DNA from: an uncultured Myxococcales bacterium
GTDB taxonomy: Bacteria > Myxococcota_A > UBA9042
Length of the DNA stretch: 54,233 nucleotides
Assembly (NCBI GenBank): GCA_903896545.1
Contig: CAITYF010000224.1
Span: 1 to 54,233, forward strand
Direction: 5' to 3'
The notes beneath the pieces were generated by a model that had not been told where the DNA came from, did not search any database, and was given only the letters and a program-made list of their open reading frames with translations. Numbering within the stretch: position 1 is the stretch's first letter; the number at the start of each line of letters is the position of its first letter. Made by a program: the position numbers and the translations under genes. Positions 15,717 to 24,425 of this stretch are shown piece after piece.

Positions 15717-18179
15717 CTACTTGATGGCAGGCAGTTTGTCGTACGCAATCGCTCCCGCGTCAAGCCGACCCAGCTGCGGCAGCCAAGCCGTGAGAATCGC
15801 CAACTGGTCGCGCACCTGCTCTTGCACGGTGGGCGGCAGACCGGGTGAAGTCAGCCACGCCAACGCGAGTTGGTCCACTTTTGCGAGGTTTTCTTTGGTC
15901 GCCGCCGCCGCTTTCACAAAACGTTCACCGTGCGCACCGATCTCCGCAACGACGGCTGGCACGACCGGCGCAAGCAGCTTGTCCGCGACCTGATTGACGA
16001 CCGTGACGTCGCTCGGCAGCGCGGACGGGTGGTTGGGCTCCAGCACCTGACCTTTGATCTGGATGACGCCGGTCGCAAAATCCTCGCCGCTCTGCTGCCA
16101 CGACGACGACGCGCCAAACGGCGGCGCTCCTGCCGCTTTCTTCTTCTTGCCGTGTGGCTTCTTGCCGCCTGAGGCGGGCGCAACTTCAAGCTTCGCCGAA
16201 AGCGCCGCTTGCGCCACGTAGGTCTGGTGCTCGACCTGATACTCGTACGGTTGCCACATTTCCTTGGGCGCGCGCTTGGGCGTGTCCAGCGCGACCTTTT
16301 GCGCCGCGTCATAGGCCGCTTGCTTCTCGTCCACCGCCGCTTGCAGCTTCACGCGCTTGGGACCCAGTTCCGCCACGTGCGCCTGCTGGCGCTGCAGCTG
16401 CTTTTCGTAGTAGTCGACGTTGGCGCGCCACCGCACTTTGCCGCGCGTGCCATCGCAGTTCAGCGAGCCGTCCGGGCAGGGTGTCGGCTGCGTGGCGTAA
16501 TAGGCCGTGTCTTCTTCCGTGATCTTCTTGCGGATTTCACCCAGCTGCTGCTGCTGGTTGTACAGTTCGCGCTCGCCTTCGTTCAGCGCCTCTTGCACCG
16601 GCCGTACTTCCTGCAAAGCCACGTTCAACGCCAGAAGCGCCGATGACTGGCGCGCCTGCGCGTCCGCCCACGCGGGGTTTTCAACGATTTCGACGTGGTC
16701 CAGGTAGTTCTTCGAACGCGCTTCCGGCGCGCTCGTTCGTTCCAACTTCGCGCTGGTGACGTTCAGCACGAGCTTGGCCTCGGCTTTGGCCTTTTTGCCC
16801 GACACGATGGCGATGCCCGCGCGGTCCAGACCCGCCGCCGCCAGACCACGCCGCACGCCGCTGATCAGCGCCTCGTTCAGACCAGGCATCGACGGCGCGA
16901 CGGCAACTGGCTCCGGATTCTTCTGCTTGCGTGCCTTCTTCTTTTTTGCGCTTTCATCGGACGAGCCGCCTGCGACAATTTCAAGATGCGTCGCCGCAAG
17001 CGCTGCAACTTTTCCTGCCCACTTCGCGCGCACCTTCCGGGCGTCCTTGTCCGTTGGCGAGACGCTCAGAATCATGTTGGCGTACAGCAGCGCCGCGGCG
17101 GGCAACTTCTTCTTCAGCGCCAACGTCATCGGCTTTTGCCACGTCGAGACCAGTTTCTCATGCGCCTCAATGTACACGCGCGACACCTCTGCGTTCAGCG
17201 AGGTGTCCTCTGCCGCCATCGCCTTGGCGCGACCGGCCAGGCGCATCGCCATCGCCCAGTTCTTGCCGCCACGCTGATCCTTGGCGCGCAGCAGGAGGTC
17301 GGCGACGAGACGCTTCTTGGTCTCGCGCAGTCCGGTCACGGCTTCTGGCGGCGGCTGCGGCAATTTGACCAGCGCCTCAAAGGCCGTCAGCGCCTGCTCC
17401 AGACGTCCCGCTTGCAGGTCGGCATCCGCCAGTACAACGCGCTGCTGGAAGTCGTTCGCAGCGCGCAGCGACTCGATCAGCGCGAACGCATCGGGCTGTC
17501 CGGGCGACCAAGCGAGCGCCTTCTGCGCGCGCGCCTCGGCGTCCATCGGCTTGCCGGCCTTGACGAGATCCTTGGCGTCCAGCACCAGAAACGCCGCAAC
17601 CGGCGTGCGCGCCTCGCGCCACAACGTCGCGCCATCGGGAAAATCGCGCGGCCACTGCGAGAGCCATTCGAGATCTTTGATGAGGGCCGCCCATTCCGGG
17701 CGATCGGCCAGCGTCTGCGCGTGATCGCTTAGCGTGGTCAGGCGCTTGCGCGCAGTCGCGACCGCTTGGGTCCCACGGGCGCGAACGTCAGACGTCGCTG
17801 CATTGCCCGCCACGACGCGCGGATCGTCGGCACGCATCGCCCCGGCCTTTTGGTACTGGGCCTCGGCGCCGGCCAAGTCGTGCGCGGCAAGAGCCTGATG
17901 TCCTGCGTCCACATGTTGGCCGACAGCGTGCGCCGTCGCTTCGTCCAGTTTCTGGCGAATGGTTGCACGTGCGTCATCGCTGGGCGCCGCGTCCAATTCT
18001 GCACGGTACGCAGCGACGGCACCGTCCCAATCACCGGTTCGCGCGAGGCCGGCCGCGTCGACGCCCACCACTTGCGTCTGAGATGCCCCACAGGAAGTAC
18101 ACGCGACCGCCAAACAGGCAGCCAAGCAAAATCGCGAGACCGAAAGGGCGTGCGTTGCTGACAAGCGGCTGCTTTTCAT
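15717..18179 (-). CDS. Large putative lipoprotein with helical repeat regions
   Basis: The start at 18179 was chosen because it yields a lipoprotein-type signal (MKSSRLSATHALSVSRFCLAACLAVAC, Cys27 or Cys30) and has AAAGG nine bases upstream. The frame is open 96 bases further. The 820-residue protein is mainly Ala- and Lys-rich helix, with TPR-like units (AEARAQKALAWSPGQPDAF). A central K-rich stretch (KKKKARKQKN) and a second one (HGKKKKAAG) flank a middle domain. That domain contains a coiled-coil segment and a small cysteine pair (CPDGSLNC). No family is assigned. An outer-membrane-attached periplasmic scaffold is a guess. Confidence 0.75.
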   Translation of the reverse strand: MKSSRLSATHALSVSRFCLAACLAVACTSCGASQTQVVGVDAAGLARTGDWDGAVAAYRAELDAAPSDDARATIRQKLDEATAHAVGQHVDAGHQALAAHDLAGAEAQYQKAGAMRADDPRVVAGNAATSDVRARGTQAVATARKRLTTLSDHAQTLADRPEWAALIKDLEWLSQWPRDFPDGATLWREARTPVAAFLVLDAKDLVKAGKPMDAEARAQKALAWSPGQPDAFALIESLRAANDFQQRVVLADADLQAGRLEQALTAFEALVKLPQPPPEAVTGLRETKKRLVADLLLRAKDQRGGKNWAMAMRLAGRAKAMAAEDTSLNAEVSRVYIEAHEKLVSTWQKPMTLALKKKLPAAALLYANMILSVSPTDKDARKVRAKWAGKVAALAATHLEIVAGGSSDESAKKKKARKQKNPEPVAVAPSMPGLNEALISGVRRGLAAAGLDRAGIAIVSGKKAKAEAKLVLNVTSAKLERTSAPEARSKNYLDHVEIVENPAWADAQARQSSALLALNVALQEVRPVQEALNEGERELYNQQQQLGEIRKKITEEDTAYYATQPTPCPDGSLNCDGTRGKVRWRANVDYYEKQLQRQQAHVAELGPKRVKLQAAVDEKQAAYDAAQKVALDTPKRAPKEMWQPYEYQVEHQTYVAQAALSAKLEVAPASGGKKPHGKKKKAAGAPPFGASSSWQQSGEDFATGVIQIKGQVLEPNHPSALPSDVTVVNQVADKLLAPVVPAVVAEIGAHGERFVKAAAATKENLAKVDQLALAWLTSPGLPPTVQEQVRDQLAILTAWLPQLGRLDAGAIAYDKLPAIK

Positions 18180-18411
18180 GGTCGGAACCTTTGGACGTAC
18201 TTGCCCGCACTCAGCGTACACGATACCGCGCGGCCGGTTCGGGTGGCAAGCGGCCGCGCACAGAACTTTCCCCAACTCTCAGACATTTCTTAGCTTCCCT
18301 GCCGTGGACTTGCCAAGTTCCGGCGCTTGCCGTATCCCGAATCGGCGACGGCATGAGGTCCGTCGCGTGAATCTGCGGGCCGTGGCCCGTGCTGGCGAGG
18401 AGCTTTCTTTC

Positions 18412-18690
18412 ATGGCCATTACTGTCAAAATCCCGACTCCGCTGCGCAAATTCACCGGGGACAAAGACTCGATTTCGGTGGAAGGCGCGACGGTTGGTGC
18501 GGTGATTCAGGCGCTCGAAATCAAGGCGCCCGGAATATCGGCCAAGATCGTGGATGATGAAGGCAAGGTCCGCCGCTTCATCAACGTCTACGCGGGCGAG
18601 GACGATATTCGCTTCCTCGACGGCCTGAACACGGTCGTGGCCGACGGCGCGGAAATCAGCATTATTCCAGCCATCGCCGGCGGCTGCTGA
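18412..18690 (+). CDS. cysO: CysO-type ubiquitin-like sulfur carrier ending Gly-Gly-Cys
   Basis: The 92-residue MoaD/ThiS-fold protein starts MAITVKIPTPLRKFTG and has the conserved RFINVYAGEDDIRFLDGL. It closely resembles mycobacterial CysO as I recall it. In this family the C-terminal Gly-Gly is activated as a thiocarboxylate that donates sulfur for cysteine synthesis. Here the frame ends IPAIAGGC, one Cys beyond the diglycine. That is the same residue CysO carries transiently as its cysteine adduct. The ATG has GAGGAG upstream; a longer upstream frame is composition noise. The next gene, two bases later, encodes a JAMM peptidase of the type that trims such adducts. Confidence 0.88.
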   Translation: MAITVKIPTPLRKFTGDKDSISVEGATVGAVIQALEIKAPGISAKIVDDEGKVRRFINVYAGEDDIRFLDGLNTVVADGAEISIIPAIAGGC

Positions 18691-18692
18691 TC

Positions 18693-19748
18693 GTGCGCGA
18701 CCCCAAGCACCTGTTTGCCCGTTACGGTCGCCAGTTGCTTGTGCAGGGCACCGATTTTGACGGCCAAGCGCGCCTGCACGAGTGGACCGCGGTCCTCGCC
18801 GGCGACGCGACCGCATTTGCCCAAGCCGCTGCGGAAGCCTGTGGGCGCTACCTCGTCGGCGCGGGCGTAGGCGCTGTGGTCGCACCATCTGCGTTCGCCG
18901 GTTTCCTGCAGGCGCTCGATCCGCAACTTCGGGTGCTCGATGGTCCAGACGCGGCGCGTCCGCCCGTTGCGCACTACTGGTTTGCGACGCGGCCCTATGG
19001 CGCGAGCGTCGATGTCGCGGTCACAGATGAAGCTGCGGGGTATGAAACGGGGCAGAGCGGTCCAGCGCGCGTGGCGACGATCCGCTTGACGTTGGGGGAA
19101 CCCGCCGGTTTGGACGCGGCTGTGACGTTGGGTGCCGCGGCGGCGGAGCTGCTTCTCGCGGACGTCCTGCGCGTTGAGGCGCTGCCGGCGATTGTTGCGA
19201 TCGACTGGACGGACCCGCTTGCGCCGTCCCAGACGACCCAGGCGCGTCGGGACGACGTCCTGGCGGCGAGCGCGTTCCGCCCGCCAACTGGGTTACTCAG
19301 CGAAATGCGCGCGAATGCGCCGGTTTGGCAGCCGATCGCGCAAGAAGTGGAACGCGGATACCCGATGGAGACGTGCGGGCTCATCGTGCGACAACTCGAC
19401 GGCGCGCTGCGGACGATCGTGTGTCCCAATCTGCAGGACCGGTACCACGCGCTGGATCCGCTGGAATTTCCGCGCACGTCGCGCACCGCCTACAAGTTGA
19501 ACGAGCGCGTGATCGCCAAGTCCGCCGATGCGGGTGAAACGCTCGTGGCGATTTGGCATTCGCATTGCGACGCCGGCGCTTATTTCTCGGCCGAGGATGT
19601 ACGTTGTGCGGCGCCGGCCGGTCAGGCGCTTTATCCAGGCGTGGCGTACCTGGTTGTGAGCGCGCTCGGTGGCAAAGTGCGCGGTGCGGCGCTGTACCAC
19701 TTTGACGCGGCCTCGGGCGCTTTTGTCGCCGAACCAGCCGCGGACTGA
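18693..19748 (+). CDS. Degenerate E1-like domain fused to a JAMM metalloprotease (Mec+-like)
   Basis: The 351-residue protein has a GTG start two bases after the cysO-like stop. Residues 1 to about 180 align by eye with the ThiF/MoeB E1 fold (RYGRQLLVQGTDFDGQARL), but the glycine-rich ATP loop is replaced (VLAGDATAFAQAAAEA). No catalytic Cys or arginine finger is evident, so adenylation is unlikely. Residues from about 205 form a JAB/JAMM protease with P-M-E226-T-C-G, H289-S-H291, S299 and D302. This is the complete zinc ligand and acid set E, HxH, x7, S, x2, D. The fused pair likely docks the ubiquitin-like protein on the E1-like part and cleaves its C-terminus. Confidence 0.88.
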   Translation: MRDPKHLFARYGRQLLVQGTDFDGQARLHEWTAVLAGDATAFAQAAAEACGRYLVGAGVGAVVAPSAFAGFLQALDPQLRVLDGPDAARPPVAHYWFATRPYGASVDVAVTDEAAGYETGQSGPARVATIRLTLGEPAGLDAAVTLGAAAAELLLADVLRVEALPAIVAIDWTDPLAPSQTTQARRDDVLAASAFRPPTGLLSEMRANAPVWQPIAQEVERGYPMETCGLIVRQLDGALRTIVCPNLQDRYHALDPLEFPRTSRTAYKLNERVIAKSADAGETLVAIWHSHCDAGAYFSAEDVRCAAPAGQALYPGVAYLVVSALGGKVRGAALYHFDAASGAFVAEPAAD

Positions 19749-19824
19749 CGCAAACCAGCACTTTACACGGGTGACACATGCGGCATGATGGGAACTGCGC
19801 CGACCGAGGGGCGCGTCGCCTGCC

Positions 19825-21513
19825 ATGACCTTTCGCGATACCCGGCACCAGCAAATCGTCGCACGTCCGGGCCTGCCGGCTCAGGATGGCGCGCACACGT
19901 CGGATCGGCTGCGACTGGCCCGGGCGTTTGCGATGTCGCTGGACGCGCTCATCCGCGCGCAGACGCTGCAACTGTCGACTCTGGAAGGCCTGCTCTCGCG
20001 CGCTACGGACGCCGCCAAGGCGGTGCCGGATCAGACCCTACAGGTCGAAGCGAGCGGTATTACGCTTGACGGTGAGTCCGTGCTGCAGGCGACGCCAGAT
20101 TCCGGTCGCTGGGTGCTTCAGGCCTGGTACGCCGGTTTGCGCGGGATGACGCCGCTCGCCGACGTGCGCGCGGAGGACGTGCGTGTGCTCGCCGCGGGAT
20201 TGGCGCAAGCGATGCCCGGAGCCGAGTCCGTCGAACGCCTCGCGTCGTGGCTGTGGTCGTCCCCGGTTGACGGCCTGCGTCTCGACGTGCGGACGGCTGC
20301 GACGGAGCGGATCGAGGCGCTGCTGTCCGACGCCAATGCGGGGCGCGCAGCGTTGCGGACGGCGTGGCTCGACGCTGCGGCGCGCACCGTGCAAAGCGCA
20401 AATCCTCAAGCACCGCGTGCGCCGGACGTCGCTGCCTACGAACGTGCCTGGTGGTCGCGGGCAGAGAAGGGCGATCTGGCCATTTCCGCCGACGAGGCCG
20501 CAATGCTGTGCGCCGAGGCCGACAATCCGGCCGTGCTCCTGCGCTTTGAGATGATGACCGCGCTGACGGAGACTGGCTGGCAGTTGGCAGTTCCGCCACC
20601 GCTTGTGGCGCGCCAACTGACTCGCTTTGCGGCAACGACGTACGACGTCGACCTGAACGCGCTGTCGGGCCTTTTGGGTAGCGACGAGGCGGACTACGGC
20701 CGCGTGTGCGTGGCCGAACTGGTGAACTTCCCCGTCGGCGAGGCGCTGGCCAAATCCGCGCCGTTGCGTCCCGACATGTCGGATGAGGATATCTTGCGCC
20801 TGCAGGCGCTGCTGAATCACGTCGCCGAGCCGACCGCGATCGGTCTGATGCACGGACTCTTCGCCCGCTTGGCCGAGGACCCCGAAGCGCTGCTGCCCGT
20901 CTTTGGGCGAATCGCCCGCACGCTGACCGTCGAGGTGTTCTTGCGGGTTGCGGCGCCTGGATCTTTGCCGCCGGCCTCGCGACCGCTCGTGGGGCGAGTG
21001 CTGCTGGCTGCCGCGCCGTCGGCGGATGAATGGACGAGCCTCTGCGCCAATCTGCCCGTCAGCGCGTTTCTGGAAGTGTTACGCGCCACGCCGACCGACG
21101 CGCTGGGTCCTCTCGCACCCGCTTTGGGTCCGGCGTTGGCCAAGGCCGATCCACGGGAGCGAAGTTTGATGGTCCAGTGGCTTACCGACCCTGCGCGCGC
21201 GGTTTACGTGCCGACGTCAGCGTTCGCCGCGCTCGCCGAAAGCTTCCTTGCCAGTGGCGGAACCGGTTGGGAGCTGCGTACGATTCGCGTGCTCGTCGAC
21301 AGCGCGATCCTCGCCGGTCACGGGGCCGACGGCTTCATGGACATGATGCGCTCGGCCAAAGTGCCTATCGAGGCGCGCGTGGCGCTGTTGGACTCGCTGG
21401 CGCGTTCGCCCGCCCACGCCACCGAGGCGCTGAAATGGCGAATGGGCGAGATGTTCGACGCGCCAGAACTTCGCGACAAGCTTGTGGAACTGCGGAAGCG
21501 GAGGCAGTCGTGA
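19825..21513 (+). CDS. Hypothetical helical protein, 562 aa
   Basis: There is no signal peptide and little cysteine. The N-terminal 150 residues follow a pattern of helix, then short strands (LQVEASGITLDGESVLQ), then helix (RWVLQAWYAGLRGMTPL). I associate this pattern with regulatory proteins of deltaproteobacteria that pair this module with HD domains. The remainder looks like HEAT-type helical repeats (AGSLPPASRPLVGRVLL). No catalytic motif is seen. The SD is weak, so the start is less certain. It overlaps the next gene by four bases (GTGA), implying coupled translation and related function. Confidence 0.7.
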   Translation: MTFRDTRHQQIVARPGLPAQDGAHTSDRLRLARAFAMSLDALIRAQTLQLSTLEGLLSRATDAAKAVPDQTLQVEASGITLDGESVLQATPDSGRWVLQAWYAGLRGMTPLADVRAEDVRVLAAGLAQAMPGAESVERLASWLWSSPVDGLRLDVRTAATERIEALLSDANAGRAALRTAWLDAAARTVQSANPQAPRAPDVAAYERAWWSRAEKGDLAISADEAAMLCAEADNPAVLLRFEMMTALTETGWQLAVPPPLVARQLTRFAATTYDVDLNALSGLLGSDEADYGRVCVAELVNFPVGEALAKSAPLRPDMSDEDILRLQALLNHVAEPTAIGLMHGLFARLAEDPEALLPVFGRIARTLTVEVFLRVAAPGSLPPASRPLVGRVLLAAAPSADEWTSLCANLPVSAFLEVLRATPTDALGPLAPALGPALAKADPRERSLMVQWLTDPARAVYVPTSAFAALAESFLASGGTGWELRTIRVLVDSAILAGHGADGFMDMMRSAKVPIEARVALLDSLARSPAHATEALKWRMGEMFDAPELRDKLVELRKRRQS

Positions 21514-22778
21514 CTCAGGTCACCGGCCAGAATCCAACCGTCGCGTCCACGCCGCCCGGTGGCGAGCAAGCTCAGTTCGCGCTCGGCTTGCTGGACGGGC
21601 TGTACGCGCTGATGCGTGCGGTCCTGTCGCTGGGGCCGAATCACCCGTCAGCTGCTGAAATGGCGGAGAACGTCGCCTCCGCTGCGGCAGGATTGACGGT
21701 TCCGTATTCGTTGCAGCTTCTCGGTGCCTCGGCCTACTGGAATCGCTCGCTCCTGCCGGTCGATATCGAGCGCGTAGCGCAAGTGCTGCAAGTGGCGCGC
21801 GCGCTGGATGCCCTGGGCGCGCAGGAACTGGTGTTTGACCGCCCGCTACACCCGCAAACGCTGCTGTTGTTGACGCAAGTCCTCGTGCGGCCGGCCGAAA
21901 GCGCCGCTGTGCAAGTGCCGGGCGTGCTGTGGCGGCCGTTGACGGGGCCGGTGTGGGGCGACGGTGGCAAACCGATCGATCGCGACGTCGTGGCCCGCGT
22001 CTGGCTGGCGCGCGCCGCGACGATGGTGGAGCGCCTCGATCACAGTGAAGAGGCGCCGTGGCCGTGGGCCGTTAGTGCGGGCGTGATACGGCGGATCGAA
22101 CAGGTGCTGCATCTGGACTCGGCGATCGCACTGCGGGCCCTCGAACTCGCGCCGCAGCCATGGCTTCCCGGGCGTCGCGCCGTGGCCGTGGCTGTGCGGG
22201 CGATGGTGATGTTGGGACACGTCGGCGCGTCGATGGAGACCCGGCGGATCGTTGGGCACGCAGGGCTACTCGCGGCGGTTCACGGTTTTGCGTCCGACCG
22301 TACGCGCGCATTCGACGTCGCCGCGCAGACCGCGCTGCACCGCGCCAATCAACAGGCGGGCGTCGACGTGGCGGTTTCCGCCCGGCATCGGCTGCGGGTA
22401 GCCGGACTCCTGCAGGCGCTTGCCCAACGCGCGGGATCGGGGGGCTCCTGGCCAGGCGCACTGGGCGCGCTGCTCGTTTCTTGGGAGTTGGAACAGCGCC
22501 GCGGCAATGGCATTGACGGCGTGCAGCGCAACACGCTGGAAGCGCTTGTAGACGCCGAGAACGACCCGTACTTGCTGGGCGGTCGCGCGTGGCTTCGTGC
22601 GTTCATCGCGTCGTCGTCAATCTTGCCGCCCGGTAGTGTGGTCGTCGACGACGCGCAGCAACTCGCCGTTGTGCTGGACGCTTCAGGCCGTTCCGGTGGT
22701 GGGCGACCGATGCTGGTTAGCGGCGCGCAGATGGTCCAAGGCCAAGCACAGTTGGTCCCCTTCCTGCGGCTTTCGTAA
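21510..22778 (+). CDS. Hypothetical helical protein, possible degenerate HD-type fold
   Basis: GTG 21510 overlaps the preceding stop (GTGA) and has GGAGG five bases upstream. The 422-residue product opens with a helical module (LLDGLYALMRAVLSLGPNHPS, then strands, then ALGAQELVF) that parallels the upstream protein. A region around residues 215-260 (AVAVAVRAMVMLGHVGASMETRRIVGHAG) resembles an HD domain in outline but lacks the HD dyad. A pseudo-enzyme regulatory protein is a possibility. It ends 26 bp from a convergent cysteine-rich lipoprotein gene. Confidence 0.7.
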   Translation: MTQVTGQNPTVASTPPGGEQAQFALGLLDGLYALMRAVLSLGPNHPSAAEMAENVASAAAGLTVPYSLQLLGASAYWNRSLLPVDIERVAQVLQVARALDALGAQELVFDRPLHPQTLLLLTQVLVRPAESAAVQVPGVLWRPLTGPVWGDGGKPIDRDVVARVWLARAATMVERLDHSEEAPWPWAVSAGVIRRIEQVLHLDSAIALRALELAPQPWLPGRRAVAVAVRAMVMLGHVGASMETRRIVGHAGLLAAVHGFASDRTRAFDVAAQTALHRANQQAGVDVAVSARHRLRVAGLLQALAQRAGSGGSWPGALGALLVSWELEQRRGNGIDGVQRNTLEALVDAENDPYLLGGRAWLRAFIASSSILPPGSVVVDDAQQLAVVLDASGRSGGGRPMLVSGAQMVQGQAQLVPFLRLS

Positions 22779-22804
22779 TCGCTGACCAGAAATCGGGTGA
22801 ACGC

Positions 22805-24214
22805 TTACTGGCAGACAGTGCCGGCCGCGACACACTCGCTGACGCAGCTGGAGTCCCAGTGGCCACCACTCGTCGACCCGCAGCAGTAGCCGTCGTTTGC
22901 GCACACCGTCGCTTCGCACGTGCAGCCGCCACAACCTGGCGTGGCTTTGGTCGTGCAGCCGGCGTCCAGCGGGCAGTCGCCGGGGCAGGTCGCGTATGTC
23001 TCGCCCGTGTCGCAGAAGCCGTCGCCGCAGGTCGTGGCGGACGGGCAGTCCGACGGGCAACTCGACGAAGTCTCGGTGCCATTGCACGTGCCATCGCCGC
23101 AGAACGTGCTGGGCGGGCAGTCGCTCGGACAACTCGATGAGTTCTCGGTGCCGTTGCAGGTGCCGTCGCCGCAGAAGGTCGTGGCCGCGACGCACTTGTA
23201 CGAGGCGTTGCACGTCTGGTTCCCGTTGCAGGTACCGCAGGTCCCGTTGCAAGCGACCACAAAGCCGCACTTGTAGCCCTTGGCCAAGCAGCACGCAGCG
23301 GTCGGGCAGTCCTGCATGCACGTGACCGGCGTCTCGCTGGCATCGCACGTGCCGTTGCCGCATAGGTTGGCGGGCGGGCAGTCCTGCGAGCAATTGCCGG
23401 TTGTTTCAGTGGTTTCGCAGACGCCATTGCCGCAGACCGGGCCGGTCGCGCAATCCTGCGGGCAGCTCGAAGAGGTTTCTGCGCCGCTGCACTTGCCGTC
23501 GCCACAGACCGTCGAGCCTGAGCATGCGGTCTGCGCGCATTGCAGCAGCGAGAGCGACGTGCTGTTGCCGGACTGCTGGCAGGTGCTCGCGCACGTGATG
23601 GCGTCCGCGGTGCAATTGCTAAAGCATGCCATGACCGCTTGGCAGGCCGCGTCGATCTGGCACGACGCCCACTGATCGATGCACTTGGTCTGGGCGCACT
23701 TCAGCGCGTCCGCGATCGCCGAGTTCGTGTCGCCGGTGCTCGTGTCGCCGGGTTTGATGTCCTGCGGGTTGGCCGTGTCGCTTGGACTGGTGGTGTCGCC
23801 GCCGGTTGTCGTGTCGACCAACGTCGTGCCGTCGCCGCCCGTGCTGGTGTCGCCGCTCGTCACATCGGGACCGGCAGCCACCGCCGGCGCTTTGCACTCC
23901 GTCGTGCGCGCCAACTGTCCGGCAACAGTGACTTTTTCGATGCACGTGTAGTTCGTCGCGCAATTCTCAATGACGGTCCACTTGCCGCCCACGCACTTCT
24001 CGCGGGTCGCAACGCCGCCGAACGCGTAGCAGCCCTCGCCATACGCTTCGTTGCACGCGCTGTCGGGCTTGGCCCCGACGGAACCGACCGAACCGCCGCC
24101 GCCGCCGGTGCTGGCGCCGCACGCGGTCATGGCAAGCGCGACGCTCACAAGAAAAGCAGCGGCAAGCGCGGACTGCAAGCGTGTGCTGGGGCGAGACGAC
24201 GGACGCTTACACAT
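22805..24214 (-). CDS. Cysteine-rich repeat lipoprotein (CGDGxC...CPxDC type)
   Basis: The 469-residue protein starts at 24214, with GGAG eight bases upstream and a lipobox AMTAC (Cys32). A Gly-rich segment and a Thr/Asp-rich low-complexity linker (about 105-160) lead to repeats of the form CGDGTCNGTENSSSCPSDCP, at least seven between about residues 235 and 440. The end is a small CTKATPGCGGC...CVSECVAAGTVCQ cap. Exported, disulfide-rich and probably surface-exposed. The repeat class differs from the lipoproteins at 8.5-11.8 kb, so it is analogous rather than a recent copy. Confidence 0.85.
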   Translation of the reverse strand: MCKRPSSRPSTRLQSALAAAFLVSVALAMTACGASTGGGGGSVGSVGAKPDSACNEAYGEGCYAFGGVATREKCVGGKWTVIENCATNYTCIEKVTVAGQLARTTECKAPAVAAGPDVTSGDTSTGGDGTTLVDTTTGGDTTSPSDTANPQDIKPGDTSTGDTNSAIADALKCAQTKCIDQWASCQIDAACQAVMACFSNCTADAITCASTCQQSGNSTSLSLLQCAQTACSGSTVCGDGKCSGAETSSSCPQDCATGPVCGNGVCETTETTGNCSQDCPPANLCGNGTCDASETPVTCMQDCPTAACCLAKGYKCGFVVACNGTCGTCNGNQTCNASYKCVAATTFCGDGTCNGTENSSSCPSDCPPSTFCGDGTCNGTETSSSCPSDCPSATTCGDGFCDTGETYATCPGDCPLDAGCTTKATPGCGGCTCEATVCANDGYCCGSTSGGHWDSSCVSECVAAGTVCQ

Positions 24215-24425
24215 GCGGATTCTCCAAAAAGACTGCGGCTTTCGAGCCGATGGACGACGCAGAATAGCGGTTTGCAAGCATGTTTTCAAGCTGAACCGCG
24301 CGATGCACGTGCGCGCGCGCAGCTTTGTCTCCATCCGCACCGTCGCTTGCGCCGACCGGGGTTGCATTCGCACCGCGGCGGTCGCACAGTTCGCCAGCCA
24401 GCGATTTGCTGGCGCGCTTGGCTTC

